A DNA stretch of 54,698 bases, from positions 1-54,698 of the forward strand of contig QHME01000013.1 in NCBI GenBank assembly GCA_003258735.1, given 5' to 3'. Position 1 is the stretch's first letter, and each line of letters opens with the position of its first letter. The position numbers were made by a program, and so were the translations under genes. The notes below the pieces were generated by a model that made no database searches, was not told where the DNA came from, and saw only the letters and a program-made list of their open reading frames with translations. Source of the DNA: Candidatus Melainabacteria bacterium (GTDB lineage: Bacteria; Cyanobacteriota; Vampirovibrionia; Gastranaerophilales; Gastranaerophilaceae). This document shows positions 23,956-33,118 of this stretch, one piece after another.

Positions 23956-25092
23956 TTATGAGATTGTATAAACTTTTTTGTAATACATAAATGTACCCCA
24001 AACAGTCAAAACAAGGTTTGGTAACCAAGCTGCCAAAAACGGAGTCAATGAACCGGCTTCACCAAATGACAATGAAAGCGCACGAACGACATAATATGCA
24101 AAAATAATCAATATACTGAACAAAAATCCGCGATTGTAACGCACTCTTGGCGGAGTGATTGCCAAAGGCACACCCAATAATACAAATACAATTGTTGTAA
24201 TCGGAAGTGCAATTTTATCAAATAATTCGATTGTATAAATTTGGCGGTCAGCTTGCGAAATATCAGAACTTGATAAATATTTCAAGAGTTGAGCAAAATT
24301 CTTTTCTTTAGCCAAGTTTTTATTCTCGGTTTTTGACAAATCTAACCCAAATTTCACAACAGACGTATCAAACAAAGTTGTATTCAAAACCTGCCCATCG
24401 TTAGCTACAGTATATGTTGCACCTTTTTCAAATTCCCAGCCTTGAGGAGTTGTATGACCTTCTCTTGCTTGTAGAACCTGAATTGTTCCTTCTTTTGAAT
24501 TATCCAAAACCGTAACATTATAAAGAGTTTTCTTCTTACTCAATCCAACATAAAAAAGTCTTTTTAAAACACCATTGTCACCGGATTCTTTAAAAACAAA
24601 GTTTTCCTTTCCATCAGGAACATGCTTTTGTTCCAGCGCCCAAAGTGCCAATTTTGTTGACTGTTGGGTCATTACAGGTACAATCTTTTCATTAATATAA
24701 AAACTTGATAATGCCATAACAATTGCAAAAATAAAAATCGGTTTTGCAATTCTATTCAGTCCAATTCCACAAGCCCTCATGACCGTAATTTCGGAAGACA
24801 AACTCAATCTGTTCAACGTCATAACAGTTGCAAGCAAAACCCCCATAGGGATTGTCATTACAATAACAGCAGGTAAATTTAGCAAAATCATAATAAATGC
24901 AACCTTAAACGGAATACCGAATTTTGCAATTTGCTTAATCAAAGTAATGAAAGTATCAGAGGCAAAAATAATCGTTGTAAAGACAAATACACCCATCAAA
25001 AACATCTCTATAACCTGTTTTAGGATATATCGGTCTAAGATTTTTGTATTGTTTAATTTCTCTTTTATACTTGCCAAAATTCTTTCAAACAT
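23956..25092 (-). CDS. LptF/LptG-family permease (YjgP/YjgQ)
   Basis: The 378-residue product has the family layout: N-terminal LDRYILKQVIEMFL, three membrane helices within the first 130 residues, a periplasmic beta-jellyroll region (about 140-280) and three C-terminal helices with PLAITPPRVRYNRGF. LptF/LptG pull lipopolysaccharide from the inner membrane with LptB, so this supports a two-membrane envelope. Which of the two paralogues it is cannot be told; many Cyanobacteria have a single copy. The start is leaderless: TTGATA, 17-nt spacer, TAAAAT, 6 nt, ATG. Confidence 0.9.
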   Translation of the reverse strand: MFERILASIKEKLNNTKILDRYILKQVIEMFLMGVFVFTTIIFASDTFITLIKQIAKFGIPFKVAFIMILLNLPAVIVMTIPMGVLLATVMTLNRLSLSSEITVMRACGIGLNRIAKPIFIFAIVMALSSFYINEKIVPVMTQQSTKLALWALEQKHVPDGKENFVFKESGDNGVLKRLFYVGLSKKKTLYNVTVLDNSKEGTIQVLQAREGHTTPQGWEFEKGATYTVANDGQVLNTTLFDTSVVKFGLDLSKTENKNLAKEKNFAQLLKYLSSSDISQADRQIYTIELFDKIALPITTIVFVLLGVPLAITPPRVRYNRGFLFSILIIFAYYVVRALSLSFGEAGSLTPFLAAWLPNLVLTVWGTFMYYKKVYTIS

Positions 25093-25098
25093 AAAATA

Positions 25099-25127
25099 AT
25101 TTTAATCTAAAAAAAAAGTTTTATCAA
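25099..25127 (-). promoter_or_regulatory. Promoter of leaderless LptF/LptG gene
   Basis: On the minus strand TTGATA (25127-25122), 17-nt spacer, TAAAAT (25104-25099), 6 nt, ATG at 25092. Confidence 0.65.
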
Positions 25128-25131
25128 ATTA

Positions 25132-25776
25132 CTAATTTGATTCTTTCAAAATTAAAATTGTTTGCTTAATTTCGTCTTTCAAATACCCAAGCTGTTCGGT
25201 TATACTATTGGGATTGTAGATATACCCTGAGCCACCATAAGCCAAGTATGGATTATATTTTTCTGCTTCGTTACGCAAAAGTGCAACAGAACGCGCATGC
25301 ATACTCAACTCCATCAACCTTTTGTAAGAAACAAACTGGCTTTCCGGTTTGTTCATATATTTATCCCTAAAATAATCCGCACTTTTGTTAAAATAATAAA
25401 CTTTTGCATTAAAAATTTGAACATTACTATTGTCTTCAATCAAATCATATATACTTTCAAGCATTGGAATAAATTCATTCAAATCATTCACATACTGAGA
25501 TGTTTTATCAGATTTCAGAATAATGTTTACAAATGCAGGATTATCTCGTGGAACAGGTTTCAGTTCATTTTCCGAATTAAAGTCTTTTGACGGAATTTTT
25601 TCAGGAGTTGTTTGTTTGGGCTCATCGGCCTCATATTCTCGAGTCAAATACGGCAAAGTTCCAACATAGCCTTTTCCATCAAAACTTTCAGGACGAGCAA
25701 AAACATAACAGCTAAAATTTCCAACTGCTAAAACTGATAAAAAAATCAGGATATAAAAAAGTCTACACTCTCTCAT
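25132..25776 (-). CDS. Hypothetical exported protein
   Basis: The 214-residue product has an N-terminal hydrophobic segment (about 6-27, FYILIFLSVLAVGNFSCYVFA) that looks like a signal peptide with possible cleavage after VFA. A Pro/Lys/Glu-rich linker (about 45-80) precedes a helical domain. No family recognised. No Shine-Dalgarno; TATAAT ends 6 nt before the ATG, suggesting a leaderless mRNA. It lies just upstream of the LptF/LptG gene and may have an envelope role (context only). Confidence 0.7.
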   Translation of the reverse strand: MRECRLFYILIFLSVLAVGNFSCYVFARPESFDGKGYVGTLPYLTREYEADEPKQTTPEKIPSKDFNSENELKPVPRDNPAFVNIILKSDKTSQYVNDLNEFIPMLESIYDLIEDNSNVQIFNAKVYYFNKSADYFRDKYMNKPESQFVSYKRLMELSMHARSVALLRNEAEKYNPYLAYGGSGYIYNPNSITEQLGYLKDEIKQTILILKESN

Positions 25777-25822
25777 ACCCTAATTATAATAATTTTTGTG
25801 AAAAAATCATCATTTATTCGCT

Positions 25823-26410
25823 TTATTTATCTTCAACCCTTCCCATAGGACATGGACAAGGTCTCGGATTTCCGAACGGTCTCATTTGAGGATTTGATTT
25901 ATAATAATCTTTTTGATGAGCAGCTTCTTTAAAATCATTTTTTTCCAATTTTTTAATCATTGCATACTTTGCTCGTTGGTCGTGATTTAACGATTTTTTG
26001 AACTGTTTATTTTCCTTATTAACCAAAGATTCAATATCTTTTTTTACATTACGAACAACTTTTTTCTGATTTGCAATTTCTCTATCAGTCGCGCCAGCTT
26101 GTTTCAATGCTTTAACTTTGTAACTTTCCTTAATCAATTCATTAAATTTGGCATCATATAATGATGAATTTTCATTTATCATATTTTCGCGTAATTTAAT
26201 TTGTTCATCTGTCAAATTCAAAGCATTATATACAGTTGCACGTTCTTGTTGAATAGTTTTCATATATTTTTTGTAGCGTAAAGCCTCTTTTGGATAATTG
26301 CACTCTTTTTGACAAGCACATTGGTCTTTTTTAATCGAACAAGACTCTGCAAAGGCAACATTTGTTCCTACTAAAAGCAACCCTAAACAAATTAGTAAAA
26401 ATTTCTTCAT
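25823..26410 (-). CDS. Periplasmic Spy/CpxP-like LTxxQ protein
   Basis: The 195-residue product has a clear signal peptide (KKFLLICLGLLLVGTNVAFA), a Cys-rich segment (CSIKKDQCACQKEC) and then a long helical body with LTDEQIKLR, an LTxxQ-type motif as in Spy/CpxP periplasmic chaperones. It ends with a Pro/Cys-rich tail. The frame is open to 26464, but ATG 26410 has AAGGAGAG upstream and starts the signal peptide. Chaperone function is a family-based guess; the extra Cys clusters are unusual. Confidence 0.72.
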   Translation of the reverse strand: MKKFLLICLGLLLVGTNVAFAESCSIKKDQCACQKECNYPKEALRYKKYMKTIQQERATVYNALNLTDEQIKLRENMINENSSLYDAKFNELIKESYKVKALKQAGATDREIANQKKVVRNVKKDIESLVNKENKQFKKSLNHDQRAKYAMIKKLEKNDFKEAAHQKDYYKSNPQMRPFGNPRPCPCPMGRVEDK

Positions 26411-26493
26411 TTCATCTCTCCTTATATTTTTCTTGATTTTGCCATCAAAATAAAAATTTTTCAAATACCTGATATTTGTAGTAAAATCAATGT

Positions 26494-26862
26494 ATGGAAG
26501 ATATCAATCTAAGAAATTATGCATATTTAGGAGATGCCGTTTGGGAATTATACATCCGCGAAAAAACAATTCTGCAAACGAATAATGCAAAAAAACTGCA
26601 CCAAATAACAACTAATCTTGTCAAAACATCCACACAATATGAACTTTTACATATTTTAGAACCTGCTTTGACAGAAGAAGAACTTGAACTCACAAGGCGC
26701 GCACGCAATTTACCTATTCCGGTCGGAAGACGTAATATTCAACACGAATACCGATGTGCTACAGCATTTGAGGCACTAATAGGTTGGTGGCACTTGAATG
26801 ATAATAAAAGATTAACCGAAATTTTAACATTACTTGAAGATAATAACTTTTATGAAATGTAA
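26494..26862 (+). CDS. mrnC: Mini-ribonuclease 3
   Basis: The 122-residue product is a stand-alone RNase III catalytic domain without dsRNA-binding domain: YLGDAVWELYIRE with the catalytic Asp, LHQITTNLVKTSTQ, EELELTRRARN and TAFEALIGWWHL. In Bacillus MrnC matures the 3' and 5' ends of 23S rRNA. No Shine-Dalgarno; TAAAAT (26482-26487) ends 6 nt before the ATG. A strong bidirectional terminator follows. Confidence 0.92.
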   Translation: MEDINLRNYAYLGDAVWELYIREKTILQTNNAKKLHQITTNLVKTSTQYELLHILEPALTEEELELTRRARNLPIPVGRRNIQHEYRCATAFEALIGWWHLNDNKRLTEILTLLEDNNFYEM

Positions 26863-26881
26863 AACTAAAAGATAATTACAC

Positions 26882-26911
26882 AAAAAGACCTCTTGATTAA
26901 GAGGTCTTTTT
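26882..26911. terminator. Terminator after mrnC
   Basis: AAAAAGACCTCTT (26882-26894) pairs perfectly with AAGAGGTCTTTTT (26899-26911), loop GATT. Convergent genes on both sides can use it. Confidence 0.92.
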
Positions 26912-26944
26912 ATCTCGAGTTTATATCAATATTGCCAACTTTAA

Positions 26945-27898
26945 TTAATCTTCTTTTTTGTCCATTGCATATACATATTTAGCTCTTAATTCTTTATCGT
27001 TGATTGCATCAACTTTAAAATCAACATAATGATCATCAGTTGAATACTTGCCAATCAAGTTGTGTAAAAGAATTGAATTTGCTCCCAAGTAACCTTTTGC
27101 AACTTTACCTGTTTCAGCAAAATCAGTTGAACCTTTTCTTCTTGCTACATTCAAAGTATCACCGTTAGTTTGGATAAATGCCCTTGATTTCAATTTGCAA
27201 TCAAAGATTGAACCATTTTTATCACCAAATTCGTTTTCATATTCTTCAACAAAAAGACCTTTTGGAGAGTTTAAAACTGTTCCATCTTCTTTTGTAATTG
27301 TAAAGTTTCCAGAAGGTACTCTGAATACACGTTTCCCAAATGCCTCGTGATTACCTTTATAATCTTTAATTTCAGTGTCATAAACAAGAATATTTTTAGA
27401 TGATTCTAAAACGTTCATATCACCGATTTCTTTTGTTCCATATTCCCATTCTCTTGTACCTTCGTAGTGAATGATATTTCTTGCTGATAATGAATCATTT
27501 TTATCACCATCAGTACCGTCAATATCCCAATTTTGCATATTATTATACAATGTATCTAGTGGAATTGGTCTATCCCAAGCATACCACCATTTGATAATTG
27601 TATCAGATGGGTGATTACATTTTGTTGAATCTACATAATGTCCAACACCAGCCCAAGCATTAGCTTCAGCTCTTACATAACCATAATCTTCTCTATCGCA
27701 ACCTGTTACAACAGAACTTGCAGGAACTAAAAACATCATCGCAATACCTGCATTACGCATAGCTTTCATCATATTATTATTGCGATTATAATCTTCTTCA
27801 CCTGCAAATGCTACGTTTTTGCTTTGCACAGATTTATTATTCAAAGGTTGCACCTTTGAACCACGAACATCATAACTTGATATTGAATTAACTTGCAT
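26945..27898 (-). CDS. Hypothetical protein: F-x-G motif followed by internal lipobox
   Basis: The 317-residue product has VAFAG at residues 29-33 and, after a basic/polar stretch, a hydrophobic segment ending VVTGCDRED (about 57-71), which looks like a lipoprotein signal with a Cys. The rest is polar, rich in Trp, Tyr and Asp, and probably extracytoplasmic. AGGAGG precedes the first ATG, so the N-terminal extension before the lipobox is real rather than a mis-called start. No family recognised. It stands alone upstream of the terminator at 26882-26911. Confidence 0.72.
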   Translation of the reverse strand: MQVNSISSYDVRGSKVQPLNNKSVQSKNVAFAGEEDYNRNNNMMKAMRNAGIAMMFLVPASSVVTGCDREDYGYVRAEANAWAGVGHYVDSTKCNHPSDTIIKWWYAWDRPIPLDTLYNNMQNWDIDGTDGDKNDSLSARNIIHYEGTREWEYGTKEIGDMNVLESSKNILVYDTEIKDYKGNHEAFGKRVFRVPSGNFTITKEDGTVLNSPKGLFVEEYENEFGDKNGSIFDCKLKSRAFIQTNGDTLNVARRKGSTDFAETGKVAKGYLGANSILLHNLIGKYSTDDHYVDFKVDAINDKELRAKYVYAMDKKED

Positions 27899-28045
27899 GT
27901 GTGCCTCCTGAATTTTCCATGTTCATTTTAAATCCAAACATAAATTAACTTGCTAGTATTTACAAAAATTTTACGTAATAAAAACCTCAAAGCAAGATAT
28001 AACAGGCATTTAGCACATATAACAAATATACAAATCTTTACAATA

Positions 28046-29065
28046 CTATGATTGAGCCAATTTTTCACGAACAAGTTTTTCAACTTCAGCCAAAATCTCA
28101 GGATTTTGTTCCAAGAATTCCTTAGCCTTTTCTCTGCCCTGTCCTAGTTTTTCTTCATTATAGCTAAACCATGCTCCGGCTTTTTTAACAATATCTAAAT
28201 TTACAGCAACATCCAAGATATTACCGATTTTAGAAATACCCTTGCCAAAAATAATATCAAATTCAGCAGTTCTGAACGGAGGAGCAACTTTGTTTTTCAA
28301 AACTCTTACTCTTACGTGATTACCAATTTCACCTTCATCACCTTTAAGAGTTTCAGTACGTTTGATTTCCATACGAACAGATGCATAATATTTCAAAGCA
28401 TTACCACCTGTTGTAGTTTCAGGGTTACCATACATAACACCGATTTTCATTCTTAATTGGTTAATAAAAATAACAGTAGTATTTGTCTTACCAATGATAC
28501 CTGTAAGTTTTCTCAAAGCTTTTGACATCAATCGAGCTTGAAGTCCCATCTGTTGGTCTTCCATAGAACCTTCAATTTCAGCTTTTGGAACAAGAGCCGC
28601 AACAGAGTCAACAACAACAATATCAACAGCACCGGAACGAACCAATTCTTCTGTAATATCAAGAGCCTGTTCCCCTGTATCTGGTTGGGAAATTAATAAA
28701 TCATCAACTTGAACACCCAAATTTCTTGCATATTCAGGGTCTAAAGCGTGCTCAGCATCAACAAATGCAGCAATTCCGCCTTTCTTCTGACATTCTGCAA
28801 CAATGTGTTGAGCCAATGTTGTTTTACCTGATGATTCAGGACCGTAAATCTCAATGATACGTCCACGCGGAATACCACCGATTCCAAGCGCAACATCAAG
28901 AGACAACGCTCCGGTAGGGATAGCATCAACATTGACAGTGGCTTTATCACCAAGCTTCATAATTGAACCTTTACCAAAATCTTTTTCAATTTTTTCAATA
29001 GCCAACTTTAGCGCTTTATTTCTTTCTTCGCTAACATTTACAGCCGGTGTTTCTTTCACTGCCAT
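28046..29065 (-). CDS. recA: Recombinase RecA
   Basis: DNA-dependent ATPase of homologous recombination and SOS induction. The 339-residue product has Walker A GPESSGKTT (about 75-83), Walker B VVVDSVAALVP, MAW-like QQMGLQARLMSKALRKLTG and the loop region NTTVIFINQLRMKIGV. Length and order are normal. AGGAAAT precedes the ATG. An HTH-protein gene lies 13 nt upstream on the same strand, so recA is probably the second gene of that operon. Confidence 0.98.
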   Translation of the reverse strand: MAVKETPAVNVSEERNKALKLAIEKIEKDFGKGSIMKLGDKATVNVDAIPTGALSLDVALGIGGIPRGRIIEIYGPESSGKTTLAQHIVAECQKKGGIAAFVDAEHALDPEYARNLGVQVDDLLISQPDTGEQALDITEELVRSGAVDIVVVDSVAALVPKAEIEGSMEDQQMGLQARLMSKALRKLTGIIGKTNTTVIFINQLRMKIGVMYGNPETTTGGNALKYYASVRMEIKRTETLKGDEGEIGNHVRVRVLKNKVAPPFRTAEFDIIFGKGISKIGNILDVAVNLDIVKKAGAWFSYNEEKLGQGREKAKEFLEQNPEILAEVEKLVREKLAQS

Positions 29066-29078
29066 TTTTTATTTCCTC

Positions 29079-29606
29079 TTATTCCCAAACGTAAACTTCT
29101 TTTTTCTTATAAAAACCTAAAGCAACAGGTTTGTAGCTATTTAATTCGTTTTTCAATTGGTAAACTTCTTTATTCAAGTCTACAATTTTTTGTTTCAAAG
29201 TTTCGTTATCAGTTTTGCAACGAATCAATTCAACAACAACATCATCCATGCCTTCAAGTTTTTCATCAATAACTTTAGCAATTTTGTTGCTCAATTTAAC
29301 TTCTAATTCTTGCAAAGTATTTAAAATACTTCTAACAGCTGCACTATTATTTTGAGCTCCTGTTGCACCTACCATTGCCGGTACTCTTGAAGTTACAGGA
29401 TTTGTAACAACACCTTTAACTTGAGCTTGAATTTTTCTTAGATTTTTTACTTCATCATAAGAAAAATACGTATGACCTTTAGCATTTTTTCTAGGTCTGA
29501 TTGCAGCTTTTTTGCATAAATCTACAATTTCTTTGTTGTCCGCTTTTAAAATAGTTCTAACTTCTTGCGGTGTCAAAGTTCTCTCATTCAATCTGTCTTT
29601 TATCAT
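29079..29606 (-). CDS. MerR/excisionase-like DNA-binding protein with coiled coil
   Basis: The 175-residue product begins with a winged-helix-like segment (LTPQEVRTILKADNKEIVDLCKKA, then TYFSYDEVKNLRKI) as in MerR-type or excisionase HTH domains. A flexible linker (about 65-95) and a C-terminal coiled coil (about 98-160) follow. No effector-binding domain is seen. It lies 13 nt upstream of recA on the same strand and may regulate the unit or have a DNA-repair role; this is inference. Confidence 0.72.
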   Translation of the reverse strand: MIKDRLNERTLTPQEVRTILKADNKEIVDLCKKAAIRPRKNAKGHTYFSYDEVKNLRKIQAQVKGVVTNPVTSRVPAMVGATGAQNNSAAVRSILNTLQELEVKLSNKIAKVIDEKLEGMDDVVVELIRCKTDNETLKQKIVDLNKEVYQLKNELNSYKPVALGFYKKKEVYVWE

Positions 29607-29794
29607 TCTTGTCTATCCCTTAAAAAAACATTCCCACCTTCATTCTATTACATTCATAAATTTGTGGCAAATAATTTTCGATAATTCATGAAGAAATGTA
29701 AATATTTTTAAGGGCGAAAAAGTGTCATAAATTCGAGGTGACGTAATTTCGCAATTCAGCATGACATTATTTTCATTTGTCCTATTAACAACAA

Positions 29795-29829
29795 AATGCG
29801 GCGTAAACTTGAATAGTTCACACCGCATT
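29795..29829 (-). terminator. Terminator of thrC
   Basis: AATGCGG (29795-29801) pairs with CCGCATT (29823-29829) and pairing continues imperfectly inward; on the minus strand a T-rich tract follows. The rest of the 29607-29849 spacer contains a fragment AATTCAGCATGACA that resembles one end of the palindromic element at 16086-16201. Confidence 0.6.
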
Positions 29830-29849
29830 ATTACATATCAATAAAAATT

Positions 29850-30902
29850 TTAAATATTCATTGCTCTTAAAATATCCGTCAAATCAGAAGATGTCTTTTT
29901 AACTTCATCATTAGAATATTTAATCGCATTATCAGGGTCTTTCAAACCGTTACCTGTTAAAATACAAACAATTTTTGAACCTGATTTAACTTGGTCTTTA
30001 ACCTTGATAAGCCCTGCAACAGAAGCAGCAGATGCAGGTTCAGCTAAAACTCCTTCGCAAGATGCAATCAACTTATATGCTTTTACGATTTCTTCATCAG
30101 TTACAAAGTTAATCATTCCATTGCTTTCATCTCTTGCAGCCTCAGCAAATTTCCAACTTGCAGGGTTTCCAATACGAATTGCAGTCGCTAAAGTTTCAGG
30201 ATTCATAATTCTTTCGCCTTTTACAATCGCAGCAGCACCTTCAGCCTCAAAGCCCATCATTTTTGGCAATGCTGGAATTTTGCCTAAGTTGTGCCATTCT
30301 TTATACCCTTTCCAGTAAGCAGTGATGTTACCAGCATTACCAACAGGGATAAAGTGGTAGTCAGGTGCTCCACCCAATGCCTCACAAATTTCAAACGCAC
30401 CGGTTTTTTGACCTTCAATTCGATAAGGATTTACTGAATTCACCAATGTAATAGGATATTTATCAGCAATTTCTCTAACAACCTCCAATGCTCTATCAAA
30501 ATTCCCTTGAATAGCAATAATTTCAGCACCATACATCATAGCTTGAGAAAGCTTACCTAGTGCTATATAACCATCAGGGATTAAAACATAAGTTTTCAAA
30601 CCGGCTTTAGCACCATAAGCAGCAGCAGATGCCGAAGTGTTACCTGTTGATGCACAGATAATTGCACCTGAACCTGATTCTTTAGCCTTTGTAACAGCCA
30701 TTGTCATACCACGATCTTTGAAACTGCCTGTTGGGTTTGAACCTTCAAACTTTAAATAAATTTCGGCATCAATACCGATTTTTTTCGCCAAATTTTCAGC
30801 TTTAATCAAAGGTGTGTTACCTTCATTCAATGTCACAACAGGAGTTGAATCTGTTACCGGCAAAAACTCTCTATATTTGTTAATTAATCCTTGATAATAC
30901 AT
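29850..30902 (-). CDS. thrC: Threonine synthase
   Basis: PLP enzyme converting O-phosphohomoserine to threonine. The 350-residue product has LNEGNTPLI, the PLP-lysine motif NPTGSFKDRGM (K62), ASTGNTSASAAAYGAKAG and the glycine-rich phosphate loop PVGNAGN. Size fits the short (type III) threonine synthases. AGAGGA precedes the ATG. It is the last gene of hom / membrane protein / thrC; homoserine kinase (thrB) is not present here. Confidence 0.96.
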   Translation of the reverse strand: MYYQGLINKYREFLPVTDSTPVVTLNEGNTPLIKAENLAKKIGIDAEIYLKFEGSNPTGSFKDRGMTMAVTKAKESGSGAIICASTGNTSASAAAYGAKAGLKTYVLIPDGYIALGKLSQAMMYGAEIIAIQGNFDRALEVVREIADKYPITLVNSVNPYRIEGQKTGAFEICEALGGAPDYHFIPVGNAGNITAYWKGYKEWHNLGKIPALPKMMGFEAEGAAAIVKGERIMNPETLATAIRIGNPASWKFAEAARDESNGMINFVTDEEIVKAYKLIASCEGVLAEPASAASVAGLIKVKDQVKSGSKIVCILTGNGLKDPDNAIKYSNDEVKKTSSDLTDILRAMNI

Positions 30903-30933
30903 AAAATCCTCTTTTCTTTATTATCTACAATTA

Positions 30934-31428
30934 TTATTTTTCTTTAAATTCCATATCAACTGCAGGGTTTTCTTTACTCAATTCATATCCTAATGTATCC
31001 GCAAAATCTTGTGCTTTTTCACGATTTTTGATAGTCGTTTTGAATATAGGATAAGTATACCCACTTTTATTTGTACAAGTGATTGTATATTTAAAATACT
31101 TATTCTTATGCTCTCGGACAGTTCTATATTTGCTACGACTGTATTGATATGAGTAGTGGTCAATTGCATCTAAAAAGTTCAATAAATTTTGACTTTTTTC
31201 TTCAATTCCGAATGTTTTACATTCATCAACAGATATTTGAGAAAAATTCAACAAAGCTCCATTATCTTTATAGTCTTTTATCTGACAGATTGACCCCTTA
31301 CAAACAATATGAGTCATCGCTTTACTTGGCTTTATAGTTGTAAATAATGCATAACTACATAGGATTATAATAATCCATGCCCTCCAATCTAACAATAAAG
31401 CTGCGATGATATTTTTGTAATTTTTCAT
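30934..31428 (-). CDS. Hypothetical membrane-anchored protein in threonine operon
   Basis: The 164-residue product has one N-terminal membrane segment (about 12-33, LLLDWRAWIIIILCSYALFTT) and a soluble domain with four Cys (VCKGSICQ, DECK, ITCTN). No family recognised. Its ATG overlaps the hom stop codon (TAATG), so it is translationally coupled to hom, and thrC follows after 31 nt. Why it sits between two threonine-pathway genes is unclear. Confidence 0.7.
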   Translation of the reverse strand: MKNYKNIIAALLLDWRAWIIIILCSYALFTTIKPSKAMTHIVCKGSICQIKDYKDNGALLNFSQISVDECKTFGIEEKSQNLLNFLDAIDHYSYQYSRSKYRTVREHKNKYFKYTITCTNKSGYTYPIFKTTIKNREKAQDFADTLGYELSKENPAVDMEFKEK

Positions 31429-32705
31429 TATACCTGAACTCTTATCAAACTATTTACCTTTGTGATAGCAGAATCGTTATTAAATATATTTATAACATTT
31501 TGCATATCTTTTTCACGGCAAATTTCAGTAATTACAGTGATTTTTGCAGCATTATCTCCTGCAACTTCTTTCTGTACAATACTTGCCAAGCTTATATTAT
31601 GATCTTCACAAGCTTTACCGATACGTCCGATTACACCAAGGCTATTTTGAGCCGTAATGGAAATATAATATTTATTTTGAGTTTCTTCAACAGGAATCAT
31701 CAAAGCATTTTCGTGGTGATTACATCTCATCATCGGCAACAAATAGTCTGTTTTACCTATTTCTGATGCTATAGCCAAAATATCACCTACTACAGAACTT
31801 GCAGTAGGAAATTCTCCAGCCCCAGGACCAGACAAAGTCACATCACCTACAGGATGACCTGAAAGGCTCACTGCATTAGTTACATAGTCAATATGAGCTA
31901 GAGTTTTTGTCTTTGGAACTAGCATTGGATGAACTCGAACATCAGCCTTGCCATCTTCACTCAATTCAGCAGATGCAATAAGTTTAATTTTATAACCCAT
32001 TTCATTTGCCGCTGCCATATCATCCGGACTGATTTTTGTAATCCCTTCACGATATACATTTTCAATTTTAATTCTTTTTCCAAACGCAATCGTTGCAAGA
32101 GTTGTAATTTTATAAGCCGCATCAAACCCTTCAACATCACCTGTTGGGTCAGCCTCTGCATACCCAAGTTCTTGCGCTTCTTTTAAAACATCAGCATAAG
32201 ATGCATTTTGAACATCCATTTTTGTCAAAATGTAATTTGTTGTTCCGTTTAAAATTGCTTTGATTTTAGTAATTTTATTACCTGCAAGAATTGTTTTTAT
32301 AGGCATAATCAAAGGAATTCCGCCTGCAATAGCAGCTTCATACAAAACAACTTTGTTATTTTCTTCTGCAAAATTGAATAGTTCTTCACCATGTTTTGCA
32401 AGTAATTCTTTGTTCGCAGTAACAATATGCTTGCCATTTTTGATAGCAGTTTTGATTAAATCAAAAGCCGGTTCTACACCACCAACAAGTTCTGCTACAA
32501 TTTGAATTTCAGGGTCATTAACTACATCATAAGCATTATCTGTGATAATATTTTCATCCAAGCCCTCAATGTTACGTTTTTTATTCTTGTTTCTAACTGC
32601 AATCTTTGTTACTTCTACATTGTCAAAATTTTTCAGTGTCTTAAAAACACCACTGCCGACTGTTCCCAGTCCAATAAGTCCGATTTTAATTTTACTATTT
32701 TCCAT
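31428..32705 (-). CDS. hom: Homoserine dehydrogenase with ACT domain
   Basis: NAD(P)-dependent reduction of aspartate semialdehyde to homoserine. The 425-residue product has the Rossmann motif GLIGLGTVGSGV, TANKELLAKHG, GIPLI and the catalytic region with NGTTNYILTKM and ADPTGDVEGFDAAYK. A C-terminal ACT domain (about 350-425, YISITAQNSLGVIGRIGKAC) implies feedback control by threonine (family knowledge). The start is leaderless: TTGCCT, 17 nt, TATACT, 6 nt, ATG. Confidence 0.96.
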   Translation of the reverse strand: MENSKIKIGLIGLGTVGSGVFKTLKNFDNVEVTKIAVRNKNKKRNIEGLDENIITDNAYDVVNDPEIQIVAELVGGVEPAFDLIKTAIKNGKHIVTANKELLAKHGEELFNFAEENNKVVLYEAAIAGGIPLIMPIKTILAGNKITKIKAILNGTTNYILTKMDVQNASYADVLKEAQELGYAEADPTGDVEGFDAAYKITTLATIAFGKRIKIENVYREGITKISPDDMAAANEMGYKIKLIASAELSEDGKADVRVHPMLVPKTKTLAHIDYVTNAVSLSGHPVGDVTLSGPGAGEFPTASSVVGDILAIASEIGKTDYLLPMMRCNHHENALMIPVEETQNKYYISITAQNSLGVIGRIGKACEDHNISLASIVQKEVAGDNAAKITVITEICREKDMQNVINIFNNDSAITKVNSLIRVQV

Positions 32706-32711
32706 AGAGTA

Positions 32712-32740
32712 AGTATAACATAGAAAACAGGATAAGGCAA
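32712..32740 (-). promoter_or_regulatory. Promoter of leaderless hom operon
   Basis: On the minus strand TTGCCT (32740-32735), 17-nt spacer, TATACT (32717-32712), 6 nt, ATG 32705. Confidence 0.6.
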
Positions 32741-32831
32741 AAAGGAGAAGGGCAGGATGACAAGAGGGCAGGAAGGCAAGTTATTTTATGTTATTCCGAA
32801 GACAAAATATTTCAATAATTTAACATGTGAC

Positions 32832-32859
32832 TTGCAAAAAAGTATTTTTGGTTTAATAT
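32832..32859 (+). promoter_or_regulatory. Promoter of rpmB
   Basis: TTGCAA (32832-32837), 16-nt spacer, TAATAT (32854-32859), then a normal leader with AAAGGAAA before ATG 32905. Confidence 0.6.
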
Positions 32860-32904
32860 AAGAGTATCAAAGTGATATAAACTAGCTAGAAAAGGAAAAT
32901 AATC

Positions 32905-33096
32905 ATGGCAAAACATTGTGAAGTATGCGGAAAAGCTCCAATTAAAGCAGCTAAATTGACTTTCTCACACAAGCAAATCGTTCATACTCAAGAACCTAAT
33001 TTACAATCAGTAAAAGCTGTTGTAAATGGTACAACAAAAAGAATCAGAGTTTGTACTTCTTGCTTAAAAGCAGGTAAAGTTCAAAAAGCTATATAA
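32905..33096 (+). CDS. rpmB: Ribosomal protein bL28
   Basis: The 63-residue product begins AKHCEVCGKAP, has the conserved FSHKQ and RIRVCTSCLKAGKV segments, and keeps two CxxC pairs, so it is the zinc-binding form of L28. Single-gene unit with its own promoter and terminator. Confidence 0.96.
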   Translation: MAKHCEVCGKAPIKAAKLTFSHKQIVHTQEPNLQSVKAVVNGTTKRIRVCTSCLKAGKVQKAI

Positions 33097-33118
33097 TTGT
33101 AGTTTTACATAGAATTAG

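Noticed and set aside
29640..29828. Open frame of 62 codons on the minus strand after thrC
   Set aside because: It overlaps the thrC terminator and has no start signal or protein-like composition.
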